Shown piece after piece: positions 33,393-41,194 of a stretch of 64,000 bases of DNA. Origin of the DNA: Fusicatenibacter saccharivorans (GTDB taxonomy: Bacteria; Bacillota; Clostridia; Lachnospirales; Lachnospiraceae); NCBI RefSeq assembly GCF_027667425.1, contig NZ_JAQEGR010000002.1:62001-126000 (forward strand), in the 5' to 3' direction. The stretch's first letter is position 1, and the number at the start of each line of letters is the position of its first letter. A program made the position numbers and the translations under genes. The notes under the pieces are model-generated. The model worked only from the letters and a program-made list of their open reading frames with translations, ran no database searches and was not told where the DNA came from.

Positions 33393-33419
33393 TCTGTAAA
33401 AAGATCGGCGCCGTTTTTT
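33381..33419 (+). terminator. Terminator of the macrodomain-SirTM series
   Basis: AAACGGC (33381-33387) and GATC (33391-33394) pair with GATC (33403-33406) and GCCGTTT, followed by a T-run. The stop codon of the small membrane gene lies in the ascending arm. Confidence 0.8.
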
Positions 33420-33436
33420 GCATAGGATAGGAAGGA

Positions 33437-33856
33437 CTACTGTGCCTTCTGTGCAATCTCTTCATCGGAAATCAGATTGCTGTGATATTCGATTTTTCCC
33501 GACAGGACATCATCGTAAAAATTCTGTTTCCAGTCGATATAATCGATGGCTTTCTGCAGTTTTTCCATCGATGCGAGCAGCGCTTCTTTTTTTACCGCGA
33601 GAATTTCTTTACGCTCCGGAATGGAGGATGGACCTTCGAGGCAGTAGGCGAGATATTCTTTCATTTCCGCCAGCGTCATGCCGCAGCGCTTCAGGCAGCC
33701 GAGGCTCTGGATCCATTTGATGTCGCGGTCGTCGAAAACGCGGTAATTGTGGCTGTCACGTTTTACGTTCGGGACGAGGCCTTCTTTGCAGTAAAATTTC
33801 AGGGTTTCATACGACATGCCTGTCTGAACGCAGGCTTCTTTCATGGAATACATCAT
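33437..33856 (-). CDS. MerR-family transcriptional regulator
   Basis: A 139-residue MerR protein. The N-terminal winged helix (YSMKEACVQTGMSYETLKFYCKEGLVPNVKRDSHNYRVFDDRDIKWIQSL, residues 3-52) is followed by the GMTLAEMKEYL element and a long dimerisation coiled coil (about 80-115). The short C-terminal tail lacks a metal-binding loop, so an aldehyde- or electrophile-responsive type such as AdhR is plausible. GGGAGG precedes the start on the minus strand. A 13-bp perfect palindrome GGTAGTAACTACC lies just upstream, and nearly the same 20-bp site appears in the promoter of the aldo/keto reductases at 52.7 kb, which suggests a remote target. Confidence 0.93.
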   Translation of the reverse strand: MMYSMKEACVQTGMSYETLKFYCKEGLVPNVKRDSHNYRVFDDRDIKWIQSLGCLKRCGMTLAEMKEYLAYCLEGPSSIPERKEILAVKKEALLASMEKLQKAIDYIDWKQNFYDDVLSGKIEYHSNLISDEEIAQKAQ

Positions 33857-33890
33857 GCATACCTCCCAACAAAGTTCATAACAGAATTGA

Positions 33891-33910
33891 ATCGGTAGTA
33901 ACTACCGGGT
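33891..33910. promoter_or_regulatory. MerR operator, autoregulatory copy
   Basis: ATCGGTAGTAACTACCGGGT contains the perfect palindrome GGTAGTAACTACC (33894-33906). It lies upstream of the MerR gene, downstream of a minus-strand TTGACA near 33945. An outer inverted repeat ACAAAGTTC / GAACTTTGT (about 33869 and 33933) brackets it. It matches 52664-52683 at 18 of 20 bases. Confidence 0.75.
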
Positions 33911-33941
33911 AAGATAACCATAGTATAGAATTCGAACTTTG

Positions 33942-34560
33942 TCAAGCGATCAGCTCTTCAAATTTTTTCTGTTCCATCGGTTTATAATAATAGAATCCCT
34001 GCAGCTCGTCGCATCCTTCGGCGATCAGAAAATCTACCATCTCTTTCGTCTCCACACCCTCGCAGACAATCCATTTGTCTGTGCGTTTTAAAAGATGGAA
34101 CATCTCTTCCAGCACAATTTTTCCTTTTTCGGAGAGGCCCGCCGAGAGGAAATGTTTGTCAATTTTAACTTCATCAAACAGAATATCCTTCAGCGAATTT
34201 AAGGACGAATATCCAGACCCAAAATCGTCCATGGAAATGCGGATATTCCGGTCGTGGAAGAAGCGGATCGCCTGCTTGTGATAGGCGGAAATCTTTTCCC
34301 GCACCACGGCCGGATCCTGCCAGGTGATATCGATAATGCCGACAAAGATATCGGAGTGATAGCGGTTCACAAAGAGTGTCTGCGGAAAGAGTTCCAGCTT
34401 TTTCAGGATGAAATTCAGAATGTTCGTACCCGTCTCATAACCCCAGTAATCGTTGAGCAGATGAAAATTGTCGACATCCGTCATCAGAAAGGCGTACTGT
34501 TTTTCTTCGCTTCTGTTATTGAGAAGCGTAAAAATTTTTTCTTTAGAATCGAAATCCTGG
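33942..34560 (-). pseudogene. GGDEF-EAL protein remnant with internal deletion
   Basis: Reading leftwards from about 34560, a degenerate GGDEF half (FLMTDVDNFHLLNDYWGYETG, then RYHSDIF in place of R-x-GGDEF) joins directly to the second half of an EAL domain (ISMDDFGSGYSSLNSLKDILFDEVKIDKHF). The C-terminal GGDEF portion and the N-terminal EAL portion, including the EAL motif and early metal ligands, are missing, so c-di-GMP cyclase or phosphodiesterase activity is not expected. The frame opens inside the FeoA fragment without start or ribosome binding site; a formal ATG at 34484 has none either. This is the relic of an internal deletion. Confidence 0.8.
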
Positions 34561-34666
34561 CCCCGGGAACAAACCCCAGCGACTCCAGATAATGGCGCTG
34601 CTTTTCCTGGCCGCAGATTTTATTGATGGCGTAAAACTGATTGAAAACGGTTAAATTTAAAGGCAT
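34484..34666 (-). pseudogene. feoA: Truncated FeoA-like gene fused out of frame to the GGDEF remnant
   Basis: The first ~42 residues (MPLNLTVFNQFYAINKICG... RHYLESLGFVPGARISILK) match the N-terminal half of FeoA, the small SH3-like partner of the ferrous-iron transporter FeoB, with the typical L-x-x-L-GF-x-x-G-x-x-I pattern. The reading frame then runs into GGDEF-coding DNA in a different frame and ends after 60 residues; FeoA normally has about 75. A GGAGG site, a promoter and a DtxR-like dyad remain upstream, so it was once a normal iron-uptake gene head. No feoB is present. Confidence 0.75.
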
Positions 34667-34698
34667 GCAGGACCTCCTTTATTGCGAGAGTGCATCAA

Positions 34699-34724
34699 GT
34701 TAGAATTGCCTAACGGATAGTATA
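34699..34724 (-). promoter_or_regulatory. DtxR/Fur-like dyad and -10 box of the feoA fragment
   Basis: GTTAGAATTGCCTAAC (34699-34714) is a dyad with GTTAG/CTAAC ends, resembling iron-dependent DtxR-family operators. On the minus strand it directly follows a -10 box TATACT (34724-34719), the position of a repressor site. Iron control is an inference from the dyad and the FeoA fragment. Confidence 0.5.
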
Positions 34725-34892
34725 GCATAACATATTTGGAACAAAATGGAAAACTTTTTCTTTGAGAAATTTTTTCAAAAAAGCTTTTATGGGGACGGAC
34801 GTATTTTAACGTTTCTTATTTTGGGGGAATCATGTATAATGGAAATGAAACATCAGTGACAAACTATGACATGGGAAAAGGAAGAGAAAACA

Positions 34893-35366
34893 ATGAAACA
34901 TAGAATAAAAATCCTGCTGCTTGCAGTTCTGATCGCAGCGCTCTGCAACTGTATGCTGATGATCGGGATGACCAAAACGAAAGAGAAGAATACCATTCCA
35001 AAAGATGCAAGCCTGATCTGCGAAGAAACCGTATCGCCGAACAAGGACTATATTACGGATGAAAAAGACCTGGTAAATTATACCGTGCGCGTCTATCAGG
35101 AAAAAAACAACGACATCATCGTCTATGCGGAATCCAATTCGCCGCTGTTCGATGAAGCACAGTACATCGTAATATGCGACCACGCCATCACTGCCGACGA
35201 TGTCCATATCAAATGGACAACCCTCATGGGCAGCACCGAAGCGAGCGAGAAAGATGAGATCGGACTCGCACACGTTTCGATCTCAAAAGACGGGGAAGTG
35301 TTCAATGAAAAGACGATCAGCTTTGTGGCGAAAGCGGTGAATGCGGTTACGGATGTGATAGGGTAA
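34893..35366 (+). CDS. Exported or membrane-anchored protein, unknown
   Basis: A 157-residue protein: a basic start and one hydrophobic segment (MKHRIKILLLAVLIAALCNCMLMIGM, residues 1-26), then about 130 soluble residues rich in Asp/Glu. Cys18 and Cys20 lie in the hydrophobic stretch, but no clean lipobox is seen, so an uncleaved anchor is likely. I do not recognise a family. The ATG at 34893 has a purine-rich AAAGGAAGAG upstream; a perfect TATAAT lies at 34835. It appears monocistronic between the FeoA/GGDEF relic and the peptide importer. Repeated D-E-K motifs and a beta-rich pattern suggest a small secreted domain. Confidence 0.7.
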   Translation: MKHRIKILLLAVLIAALCNCMLMIGMTKTKEKNTIPKDASLICEETVSPNKDYITDEKDLVNYTVRVYQEKNNDIIVYAESNSPLFDEAQYIVICDHAITADDVHIKWTTLMGSTEASEKDEIGLAHVSISKDGEVFNEKTISFVAKAVNAVTDVIG

Positions 35367-35458
35367 AGAAAATAGGATAACAAAAAAGAAACGGGCAACT
35401 CCCTCTGCATGAGACGATTAACTTTACAAGAAAAGAAAAAAATATCCCCCCACCCGGC

Positions 35459-35487
35459 TTGTGAGAGCCTGAAATATCAAATATAAT
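35459..35487 (+). promoter_or_regulatory. Promoter of the peptide importer
   Basis: TTGTGA (35459-35464), 17 bp, TATAAT (35482-35487), about 100 bp before the solute-binding-protein ATG. Confidence 0.6.
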
Positions 35488-35585
35488 GAACGAACAGTAC
35501 ATGGATCAGGCGCGCAGATCATGGGAGTACAAAGCAAAAAAGCGGTCAGTCCGGGTAAAAACGGTCTGAAAATGGGAGGAAAAGG

Positions 35586-37187
35586 ATGAAAAAGAAAATA
35601 TTATCTTTGATGCTGATGGTGTCTCTTGCAGCATCCCTTGCGGCATGCGGTCAGGACAGAGGGAAAAACAGCAACAGTACAGATTTGTCGAAAACAGAGA
35701 CGGAAGCTTCTTCCGGCCAGACAGGGGAGGAAGAGACGACCCTGGTTTACGGTTCTGCTGATTATACCAGGATTAATCCGGCGATGGATGAGCACGGTGA
35801 AATTAATCTACTGCTGTTCAACGGACTGACCGCACACGATGCGGATGACAACATTGTTCCGGGTCTGGCAGAAAAATGGGAGTACGATGCAGAAACCTGC
35901 ACCTACACCTTTCATATCCGGGATGGCATCCAATGGCATGATGGAGAAAAATTTACGGCGGATGATGTGAAATTCACCATCGAAGCGATCATGGATCCGG
36001 AAAACGGATCTGAAAATGCACCAAATTATGAGGATGTAGAAGAGATTACAGTTATAGATGACAGCACCGTTTCCTTCCGCCTTTCCGAGCCGAACGTGGC
36101 TTTCCTGGAATACATGACGATGGCCATCCTGCCGAAGCACCTGCTGGAAGGTGAAAATATGCAGGAGTCGGATTTCTTCCGAGCACCGGTCGGAACAGGT
36201 CCGTACAAGCTGGAAAGCTGGGATGAAGGCCAGTCGATCGTTCTGACAAAAAATGAAAATTATTACCTCGGTGCACCAAAGATTGACAAGGTCATTTTCA
36301 AAATTGTACCGGATGATAATGCACAGGCAATGCAGCTGGAATCCGGCGAACTGGATCTGGCGCTGCTTGACCCGAAAAATGCACAGAATTTCAAAGAAAA
36401 AGACGGTTTTACCTGCTACGATATGACAACGGCAGATTACCGCGGAATTTTATTTAACTTTGCAAATGATTACTGGACGAAAAACAGAGACATCATTCCG
36501 GCGGTATGCTATTCTATTGACCGTCAGGCGATCATTGATTCTGTACTTCTTGGCGAGGGAATGCCGGCATACAGTCCTCTGCAGCGTAACATTTATAATA
36601 ACGAAAATGTAGAACACTATGATTACAATCCGGAAAAAGCACAGGAAATTCTGGAAGCGGCCGGATGCACCAGAAACAGCGATGGTTTCTATGAGCGGGA
36701 CGGCGAAGAAATCGGTTTTGTCATCAGCGTGATGTCCGGTGAGCAGGACCGCATTGATATTGCCCAGGCAGCAGCACAGCAGCTCCGGGAAACCGGAATC
36801 AACTGTACCGTAGAAATTCCGGCACAGATGGACTGGGGCGGACAGATGGCCTGTCTGATCGGCTGGGGAAGCCCGTTCGATGCGGACGATCATACATATA
36901 AGGTTTTCGGCACGGACAAAGGGGCGAATTATTCGAGCTATTCCAATGAAAAAGTAGATGAGTATCTGTCTCTTGCCCGCCAGAGTGACGATCCGGAAGT
37001 GCGGAAAGAATATTACGGAAAATTCCAGGAAGAACTGGCAGAAGATCCGGCCTATGCATTCATCTGTTATATTGATGCAAATTATGTGGCAGATTCCGGT
37101 ATTCAGGGAATTTCCAAAGACACGGTGCTGGGCCACCACGGCGTTGGTATTTTCTGGAATATTCAGGACTGGACAATCGAAGAATAA
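35586..37187 (+). CDS. Peptide/nickel ABC transporter solute-binding lipoprotein
   Basis: A 533-residue family 5 binding protein (DppA/OppA/NikA type). MKKKILSLMLMVSLAASLAAC is a lipoprotein signal (Cys21), followed by a Ser/Thr/Glu linker. The mature domain opens TLVYGSADYTRINPAMDEHGEINLLLFNGL and carries the family signature GLAEKWEYDAETCTYTFHIRDGIQWHDGEKFTADDVKFTIEAI (about 90-135). It probably captures peptides outside the cell; nickel or other ligands are possible. AGGAAAAGG precedes the ATG. A terminator hairpin immediately after it, then the two ATPases and two permeases, form the complete importer with the binding protein in excess. Confidence 0.93.
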   Translation: MKKKILSLMLMVSLAASLAACGQDRGKNSNSTDLSKTETEASSGQTGEEETTLVYGSADYTRINPAMDEHGEINLLLFNGLTAHDADDNIVPGLAEKWEYDAETCTYTFHIRDGIQWHDGEKFTADDVKFTIEAIMDPENGSENAPNYEDVEEITVIDDSTVSFRLSEPNVAFLEYMTMAILPKHLLEGENMQESDFFRAPVGTGPYKLESWDEGQSIVLTKNENYYLGAPKIDKVIFKIVPDDNAQAMQLESGELDLALLDPKNAQNFKEKDGFTCYDMTTADYRGILFNFANDYWTKNRDIIPAVCYSIDRQAIIDSVLLGEGMPAYSPLQRNIYNNENVEHYDYNPEKAQEILEAAGCTRNSDGFYERDGEEIGFVISVMSGEQDRIDIAQAAAQQLRETGINCTVEIPAQMDWGGQMACLIGWGSPFDADDHTYKVFGTDKGANYSSYSNEKVDEYLSLARQSDDPEVRKEYYGKFQEELAEDPAYAFICYIDANYVADSGIQGISKDTVLGHHGVGIFWNIQDWTIEE

Positions 37188-37204
37188 AAACAAAAAAGCA
37201 GACG

Positions 37205-37229
37205 AAGGAGGTATGGTTACCTCCTTTTT
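37205..37229 (+). terminator. Attenuating terminator between binding protein and ATPase genes
   Basis: AAGGAGGT pairs with ACCTCCTT around ATGGTT and is followed by T residues. The ATG inside the loop is not the next gene's start. It probably allows partial read-through. Confidence 0.75.
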
Positions 37230-37251
37230 GTCTGTACAGGAGAAAAACGGA

Positions 37252-38268
37252 ATGAAGGAACGATTAAAAGTGGAACATCTTTCCGTCAGCTTTTTTACGG
37301 ATGAGGGGGAAGTACAGGCGGTCCGCGATGTCAGCTTTTCCCTGAATGCAGGTGAGGTGCTCGCTGTTGTAGGCGAGTCAGGCTGCGGAAAAAGTGTGCT
37401 CTGCAAAAGCATTATGAAGCTGCTGCCGGAGAATGCAAAGATCAAAAACGGAAAAATTCTGGTCAATGGAGAAGAAATTGCAGGATACGGGGAGCGAAGA
37501 ATGCGGGAACTGCGGGGAAAACTGTTCTCGATGGTTTTCCAGAATCCGATGACTTCCTTAAATCCGACGATGACAGTCGGAGCGCAGATTGCAGAGGCAG
37601 TGCGGGCGCATCAGAAAGACATGGGAAAAGAAGAAGTGGAACAGAGAGTGACAGAACTGATGCAGCTGGTGGGAATCGAGCAGGCAGAAGAGCGGAAAAA
37701 GGCATATCCGTATCACTTTTCCGGCGGAATGCGGCAGCGGATCGTACTGGCGATTGCGCTGGCGGGCAATCCGGAAATTCTGTTTGCTGATGAGCCGACG
37801 ACAGCGCTGGATGTGACGATTCAAGCACAGATTCTGGACCTGCTTCGGGAAATTCAGAAAAAACTGGGAACGGCGACGGTCTTTGTCACACATGACCTTG
37901 GCGTTGTAGCGCGGATCGCAGACCGGGTAGCGGTCATGTATGCGGGAAAAATAGTAGAGATTGGAACCGTGGATGAGATTTTCTATGATCCCCGTCATCC
38001 GTATACGTGGGGACTGCTGCGTTCCATACCGGCGTTTTCGAGGGGAAAAGAAAGCCTGCCGTCTATCCCGGGAATGCCGCCGTCTCTTCTCCATCCGCCG
38101 AAGGGCGATGCCTTTGCCAGCCGCAATGCTTATGCGCTGGAAATTGATTTTGAGGAGGAGCCGCCGATGTTCCGGGTCACAGACAGCCATTATGCGGCAA
38201 CATGGCTGCTGGATGAGAGAGCACCGAAGGTTGTGCCGCCGATAGGAGGAAATACAGATGGAACATGA
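37252..38268 (+). CDS. dppD: Peptide ABC transporter ATP-binding protein, DppD/OppD-like
   Basis: A 338-residue ATPase with Walker A GESGCGKS (about 40-47), signature FSGGMRQR, Walker B LFADEPTTALD, and the C-terminal oligopeptide-transporter ATPase extension (SIPGMPPSLLHPP). The usual Cys pattern for the iron-sulfur cluster of this extension is not obvious. I place the start at ATG 37252, preceded by AGGAG; the long open frame further upstream overlaps the binding protein. It overlaps the next ATPase gene by 11 bases. It pairs with DppF to drive import through the two permeases encoded downstream. Confidence 0.92.
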   Translation: MKERLKVEHLSVSFFTDEGEVQAVRDVSFSLNAGEVLAVVGESGCGKSVLCKSIMKLLPENAKIKNGKILVNGEEIAGYGERRMRELRGKLFSMVFQNPMTSLNPTMTVGAQIAEAVRAHQKDMGKEEVEQRVTELMQLVGIEQAEERKKAYPYHFSGGMRQRIVLAIALAGNPEILFADEPTTALDVTIQAQILDLLREIQKKLGTATVFVTHDLGVVARIADRVAVMYAGKIVEIGTVDEIFYDPRHPYTWGLLRSIPAFSRGKESLPSIPGMPPSLLHPPKGDAFASRNAYALEIDFEEEPPMFRVTDSHYAATWLLDERAPKVVPPIGGNTDGT

Positions 38269-39163
38269 GATTTTGCTGGATGTGCGTCATCTTACCCATA
38301 TTTTTCCACTGTCCCGGAAAACAGCAGTCAAGGCAGTCGATGATGTATCGTTTCAGATTCGAAGAGGAGAAATTTTTGGACTGGTAGGAGAATCCGGTTC
38401 CGGAAAATCTACCGCTGCACGCTGTGTGATGAATATTTATCAGCCATATGCCGGCCAGATTTATTATAAAGGGATTGATACCTGCGACAGAGGCCAGTTC
38501 CGGAAAAATAAAAAAATGCTGCAGACGACACGCCAGATGATTTTTCAGGATTCCGGTTCCAGTCTGAATCAGAGGATGAAGGTCCGCGACATTATTGAGG
38601 AGCCGATGCGCGTGCAGAAAATCCGGCCGCTGCGGGGAAGCTATGAGGAGGAAGCCAGATTCCAGATGAAATACGTGGGGCTGGATCCGGAATATCTGAA
38701 AAAATATCCGGGAGAATTGTCCGGCGGACAGCGGCAGCGCGTTGCGATTGCACGGGCACTGACGATGGAGCCGGAGCTTCTGGTGGCGGATGAACCGATT
38801 GCATCGCTGGACGCGTCGATACAGGCACAGATTGTGAATCTGTTCCGTCATCTGCAGAAGGAGCACGGTTTTTCGTTCCTGTTTATTGCGCATGATCTGG
38901 ATATGGTCGAATTTCTGTGTGACAGAGTAGGTGTGATGTACCATGGAAAACTGGTGGAGACCGGCCCGGCGCGAGCCGTGTTTGAAAATCCGCTGCATCC
39001 GTATACGAAAGCACTGATCGCGGTCATTCCGATTCCGGATCCGCGAAGGGAAAGAGCGCGAGCTGTACCGGATTTTTCCAATACAGAATTTCCCCGGACG
39101 GGAACACTGCGGGAAGTGGAAAAAGATCATTTTGTGCTGATGGAGGGAGGCGATGCAGGATGA
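38258..39163 (+). CDS. dppF: Peptide ABC transporter ATP-binding protein, DppF/OppF-like
   Basis: A 301-residue ATPase: Walker A GESGSGKST, a long insertion with GSSLNQRMKVRDIIEEPM typical of OppF, signature LSGGQRQR, Walker B LLVADEPIASLD and H-loop IAHDLDMV. The C-terminal region (HPYTKALIAVIPIPDPRRER) is the oligopeptide-ATPase tail. It starts within the end of the DppD gene and overlaps the next permease by 4 bases, so translation is coupled through the operon. Cytoplasmic, at the membrane, as partner of DppD. Confidence 0.93.
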   Translation: MEHEILLDVRHLTHIFPLSRKTAVKAVDDVSFQIRRGEIFGLVGESGSGKSTAARCVMNIYQPYAGQIYYKGIDTCDRGQFRKNKKMLQTTRQMIFQDSGSSLNQRMKVRDIIEEPMRVQKIRPLRGSYEEEARFQMKYVGLDPEYLKKYPGELSGGQRQRVAIARALTMEPELLVADEPIASLDASIQAQIVNLFRHLQKEHGFSFLFIAHDLDMVEFLCDRVGVMYHGKLVETGPARAVFENPLHPYTKALIAVIPIPDPRRERARAVPDFSNTEFPRTGTLREVEKDHFVLMEGGDAG

Positions 39164-40167
39164 AAAGCCGGAACAGAGTGCTTTACTATGGAAAAAAAGC
39201 AGCGGCATTTCTGGCAAGTGTTCTGCTGCTGTCTGTGCTCGTATTTTATATTTCAAGGCTTGCGCCGGGAGATCCGCTGGTATCATATTACGGAGACCGC
39301 GTGGAAAAAATGACGCCCGAAGAAAGAGTGTGGGCCGAAGAAAAATTGGGACTGAAGGATCCCATTTCCGTACAGTATATCCGCTGGGCAGGCAATGCGC
39401 TGCAGGGGGATTTCGGAATTTCGTACAAATATAAAATGGATGTAACGCGCGTGATCGAGGGAAGAATTGGAAATACGCTGGTGCTTGGCGGCATTGGGTT
39501 TCTGCTGATTTTCACCCTCGCGCTGCTTCTTGGAATTCTCTGTGCATGGAAGGAAGATACATGGCTGGACCGCATCATCTGTAAGGTGGGAACCATCACG
39601 GGATGTATTCCGGAATTCTGGCTGTCGCTGCTTCTGATTCTTGTTTTTTCCATGCAGCTCAAATGGCTGCCGAGTTCCGGTGCCTACTCTGTTGGAAAAC
39701 AGGCAGATTTTTCTGACCGTGTCTGTCATCTGATCCTGCCGATGACGGTCGTAGTGCTGAGTCATTTGTGGTATTACGCATACATGATCCGCAATAAAAT
39801 TCTGGATGAAGTGCGGGAAGAGTATGTGCTTCTGGCAAGAGCCAAGGGGCTGAAACGAAAGACGGTTCTGTTCCGGCATTGCCTGCGGAATACGATTCCG
39901 TCGTATCTTGGCATCATGGCCATTTCTGTTCCGCATGTGCTGGGGGGAACCTATATTGTAGAAACGGTTTTCTCGTATCCCGGTATCGGAACGCTGGCGT
40001 ATGAGAGCGCACGGTACAAAGATTACAATCTTCTGATGCTGCTTTGCCTGATGTCCGGAATCGTTGTGATTCTATGCAATATGGCGGCACAGATCATCAA
40101 CGAGAGAATTGATCCGCGGATGCGGGAGAAAGAAGCGGCAGAAACATCGGAGGTAATGATGCTGTGA
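39160..40167 (+). CDS. dppB: Peptide ABC transporter permease, DppB-like
   Basis: A 335-residue permease with six helices. It begins with the family's first helix and APGDP box (FYISRLAPGDPLVSYYG, about 29-45) and carries the conserved EYVLLARAKGLKRKTVLFRHCLRNTIP loop (about 222-248), which contacts the ATPases, then the GGTYIVETVFSYPGIG signature (about 262-277). It starts 4 bases before the DppF stop and overlaps the next permease by 4 bases. Confidence 0.94.
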   Translation: MKSRNRVLYYGKKAAAFLASVLLLSVLVFYISRLAPGDPLVSYYGDRVEKMTPEERVWAEEKLGLKDPISVQYIRWAGNALQGDFGISYKYKMDVTRVIEGRIGNTLVLGGIGFLLIFTLALLLGILCAWKEDTWLDRIICKVGTITGCIPEFWLSLLLILVFSMQLKWLPSSGAYSVGKQADFSDRVCHLILPMTVVVLSHLWYYAYMIRNKILDEVREEYVLLARAKGLKRKTVLFRHCLRNTIPSYLGIMAISVPHVLGGTYIVETVFSYPGIGTLAYESARYKDYNLLMLLCLMSGIVVILCNMAAQIINERIDPRMREKEAAETSEVMML

Positions 40168-41057
40168 CAGAAAAAACACAATTATTTCAATTTGCAGGAG
40201 AGAGGCCTGCAGAAAAAACAGAAGCAGAAAAAAAGAAAAAATGGTATCAGGACCGGCCGGTGGCAGCAGGGCTTTTTCTGGGTCTTCTTGTGCTGGGCTG
40301 CCTTTTCTGTCGGCAGATCATGACGAAGGATCCCTCATATATGGATCTGAAAAACTGTTCCGTCATGCCGTGCCGGGAATTTCTGTTTGGAACCGATACG
40401 ATGGGAAGAGATATTTTCTCGATGATCTGGTACGGCGGCAGAATATCGCTGGCGATCGGTCTGCTTTCTACGCTGATTTCCACTGTGATTGCCGTTCTCT
40501 TCGGCGCAGTCAGCGGATGTGCACCGGCGTGGCTGGACGCACTTCTGATGCGGCTGACCGAGATCTTTTTGTCGGTGCCGAATCTTCTTCTTGTCATTTT
40601 TCTTCTGGCCGCTGCGGGAAAATCCAATGTGATTACGATTTCTGCCGTGATCGGAATGACAAGCTGGACAAGCATTACAAAGGTTGTGCGGACCGAAGTA
40701 CGGCAGATCCGGAACAGTGAATACGTGATTGCGTCGCGCTGTATGGGAGGCAGTTTTTTCTATATTTTATGGCACCATCTGGCACCGAACTTTTTTTCGT
40801 CTATTATGTTTATGGTGGTTATGAACATCCGAAGTGCGATTGTAGCAGAATCCACACTGAGTTTTATGGGAATCGGTCTTCCGCTGGAGGTGATTTCCTG
40901 GGGCAGCATGCTGTCACTTTCGGAAAAAGCGCTGATGACAAAGGCATGGTGGATCATTCTGATCCCGGGTGTTTTTCTGATTGTGACGCTGCTTAGTTTT
41001 ACAAGCATTGGAAATTATCTGCGAAAGCAGGCAAACAGAAAACAGAGAAATCTGTGA
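40164..41057 (+). CDS. dppC: Peptide ABC transporter permease, DppC-like
   Basis: A 297-residue permease with the N-terminal cytoplasmic tail and first helix (about 30-50), the FGTDTMGRDIFSMIWYGGRISL motif (about 74-95) and the EYVIASRCMGGSFFYILWHHLAPN ATPase-contact loop (about 190-213), all DppC/OppC hallmarks. The start is a GTG that overlaps the DppB stop (GTGA). It ends the importer operon, followed by a terminator at 41071. Together the five genes form a complete, ATPase-containing peptide importer, unlike the sugar importer at 21-24 kb. Confidence 0.94.
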   Translation: MTEKTQLFQFAGERPAEKTEAEKKKKWYQDRPVAAGLFLGLLVLGCLFCRQIMTKDPSYMDLKNCSVMPCREFLFGTDTMGRDIFSMIWYGGRISLAIGLLSTLISTVIAVLFGAVSGCAPAWLDALLMRLTEIFLSVPNLLLVIFLLAAAGKSNVITISAVIGMTSWTSITKVVRTEVRQIRNSEYVIASRCMGGSFFYILWHHLAPNFFSSIMFMVVMNIRSAIVAESTLSFMGIGLPLEVISWGSMLSLSEKALMTKAWWIILIPGVFLIVTLLSFTSIGNYLRKQANRKQRNL

Positions 41058-41070
41058 GCTGTTCAGAGAG

Positions 41071-41111
41071 GCTGCGGTCTGTGGGGAATCCCTGCAGACT
41101 GCAGCTTTTTT
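41071..41111 (+). terminator. Terminator of the peptide importer operon
   Basis: GCTGCGGTCTG...GGG pairs with CCC...CAGACTGCAGC, loop AAT, followed by a six-T run. Confidence 0.85.
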
Positions 41112-41114
41112 GTC

Positions 41115-41143
41115 TTGCAATCAAATACAGGGATTGCTATAGT
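41115..41143 (+). promoter_or_regulatory. Promoter of the IlvD/Edd dehydratase
   Basis: TTGCAA (41115-41120), 17 bp, TATAGT (41138-41143), directly after the preceding terminator. Confidence 0.65.
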
Positions 41144-41194
41144 GAAAAGCAGAAAGAGTATTTTAATACCTAAAAACAGCGGGAGGAGAAGGAA

